In this document: piece by piece, positions 6,526-6,716 of the stretch
Layout of the letters: the number at the start of each line of letters is the position of its first letter
How positions within the stretch are numbered: the stretch's first letter is position 1
Source: Gammaproteobacteria bacterium
GTDB taxonomy: Bacteria; Pseudomonadota; Gammaproteobacteria; Pseudomonadales; Azotimanducaceae_A
Length of the DNA stretch: 6,716 bases
NCBI GenBank assembly: GCA_026713405.1
Contig: JAPOON010000664.1
Location: 1-6,716, forward strand
Direction of reading: 5' to 3'
Made by a program: the position numbers and the translations under genes
The notes under the pieces: model-generated
The model's database searches: none
What the model was told of the DNA's origin: nothing
What the model saw: only the letters and a program-made list of their open reading frames with translations

Positions 6526-6716
6526 TCAGTTCTCCTCCGCGGCCTGGAGTTGCTTCGGGACAATCATCGGCTGCCCTTCATAGGTATCCCGCAAGATGCC
6601 CGCCGCCGTTTCGCCGTTGCGGAACCGCTCGGTCATGTCGTCAGGGTCGACATGGCAGCCGATGGGGTTCTGCGCCAGCTTGCCCGTTTCCATCCAGGCC
6701 TTCAGGTCTTCCCGGG
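6526..6716 (-). CDS. Unassigned protein, C-terminal 62 residues (5' truncated at window edge)
   Basis: On the minus strand a frame runs open from the window edge to a TGA at 6526-6528. The 62 visible residues start REDLKAWMETGKLAQNPIGC, continue with HVDPDDMTERFRNGETAAGI and end in KQLQAAEEN. The composition is that of a normal soluble protein: charged, with a mix of helix-like segments and GC-rich codons like its neighbours. It has no membrane segment and no CxxCH or other clear cofactor motif. The tail loosely recalls the C-termini of zinc-type medium-chain dehydrogenases (a GKL segment, then a helix ending in a GET-like motif), but this is too weak to use as an assignment. It is convergent with the pump gene and so probably belongs to a separate transcription unit. 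Confidence 0.6.
   Translation of the reverse strand, partial: REDLKAWMETGKLAQNPIGCHVDPDDMTERFRNGETAAGILRDTYEGQPMIVPKQLQAAEEN

Noticed and set aside
6612..6664. Cys-His in the minus-strand tail as a heme-binding site
   Set aside because: Only one cysteine precedes the histidine; the CxxCH pattern is absent.

Overview
The window looks like chromosomal DNA of a GC-rich Gram-negative bacterium, probably a gammaproteobacterium. Coding is dense, codons are GC-rich in third position, and the main locus is a periplasmic adaptor plus an RND pump, which requires a two-membrane envelope. The exact taxon cannot be read from the sequence.

Layout. Positions 1-1194 (+) hold the 3' end of a large fused indolepyruvate:ferredoxin oxidoreductase gene whose catalytic front part lies outside the window. 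A 112-nt gap (1195-1306) is unusually rich in regulatory structure: a 16-nt inverted repeat (1216-1231), a plausible sigma70-type promoter (1240-1268) and a FadR-like operator built from tandem and overlapping palindromes (1268-1294). Next comes a three-gene operon on the + strand: a GntR/FadR-type regulator (1307-2035), an HlyD/AcrA-like membrane fusion protein (2032-3177, ATGA overlap with the regulator) and an AcrB-like RND transporter (3182-6394, 4 nt after the adaptor stop). A 131-nt convergent gap (6395-6525) contains an imperfect hairpin. The right edge (6526-6716, minus strand) is the C-terminal end of a gene that I cannot assign.

How it works together. The regulator probably binds its own promoter, since the operator covers the predicted transcription start. 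It would then control the adaptor and pump on one transcript. The pump would export an unknown substrate using the proton gradient. No outer-membrane channel gene is present here, so the system must borrow a TolC-like protein encoded elsewhere. The operator core matches the known FadR core TGGTC-N-GACCA, and the regulator keeps the equivalent DNA-contacting arginines. A lipid or acyl-CoA related signal is therefore possible but unproven.

I see no CRISPR array, tRNA, rRNA, insertion sequence or clearly new system. The most distinctive elements are the compact multi-register operator, a FadR-type regulator heading an RND operon, and the altered proton-relay position in TM10 of the pump.
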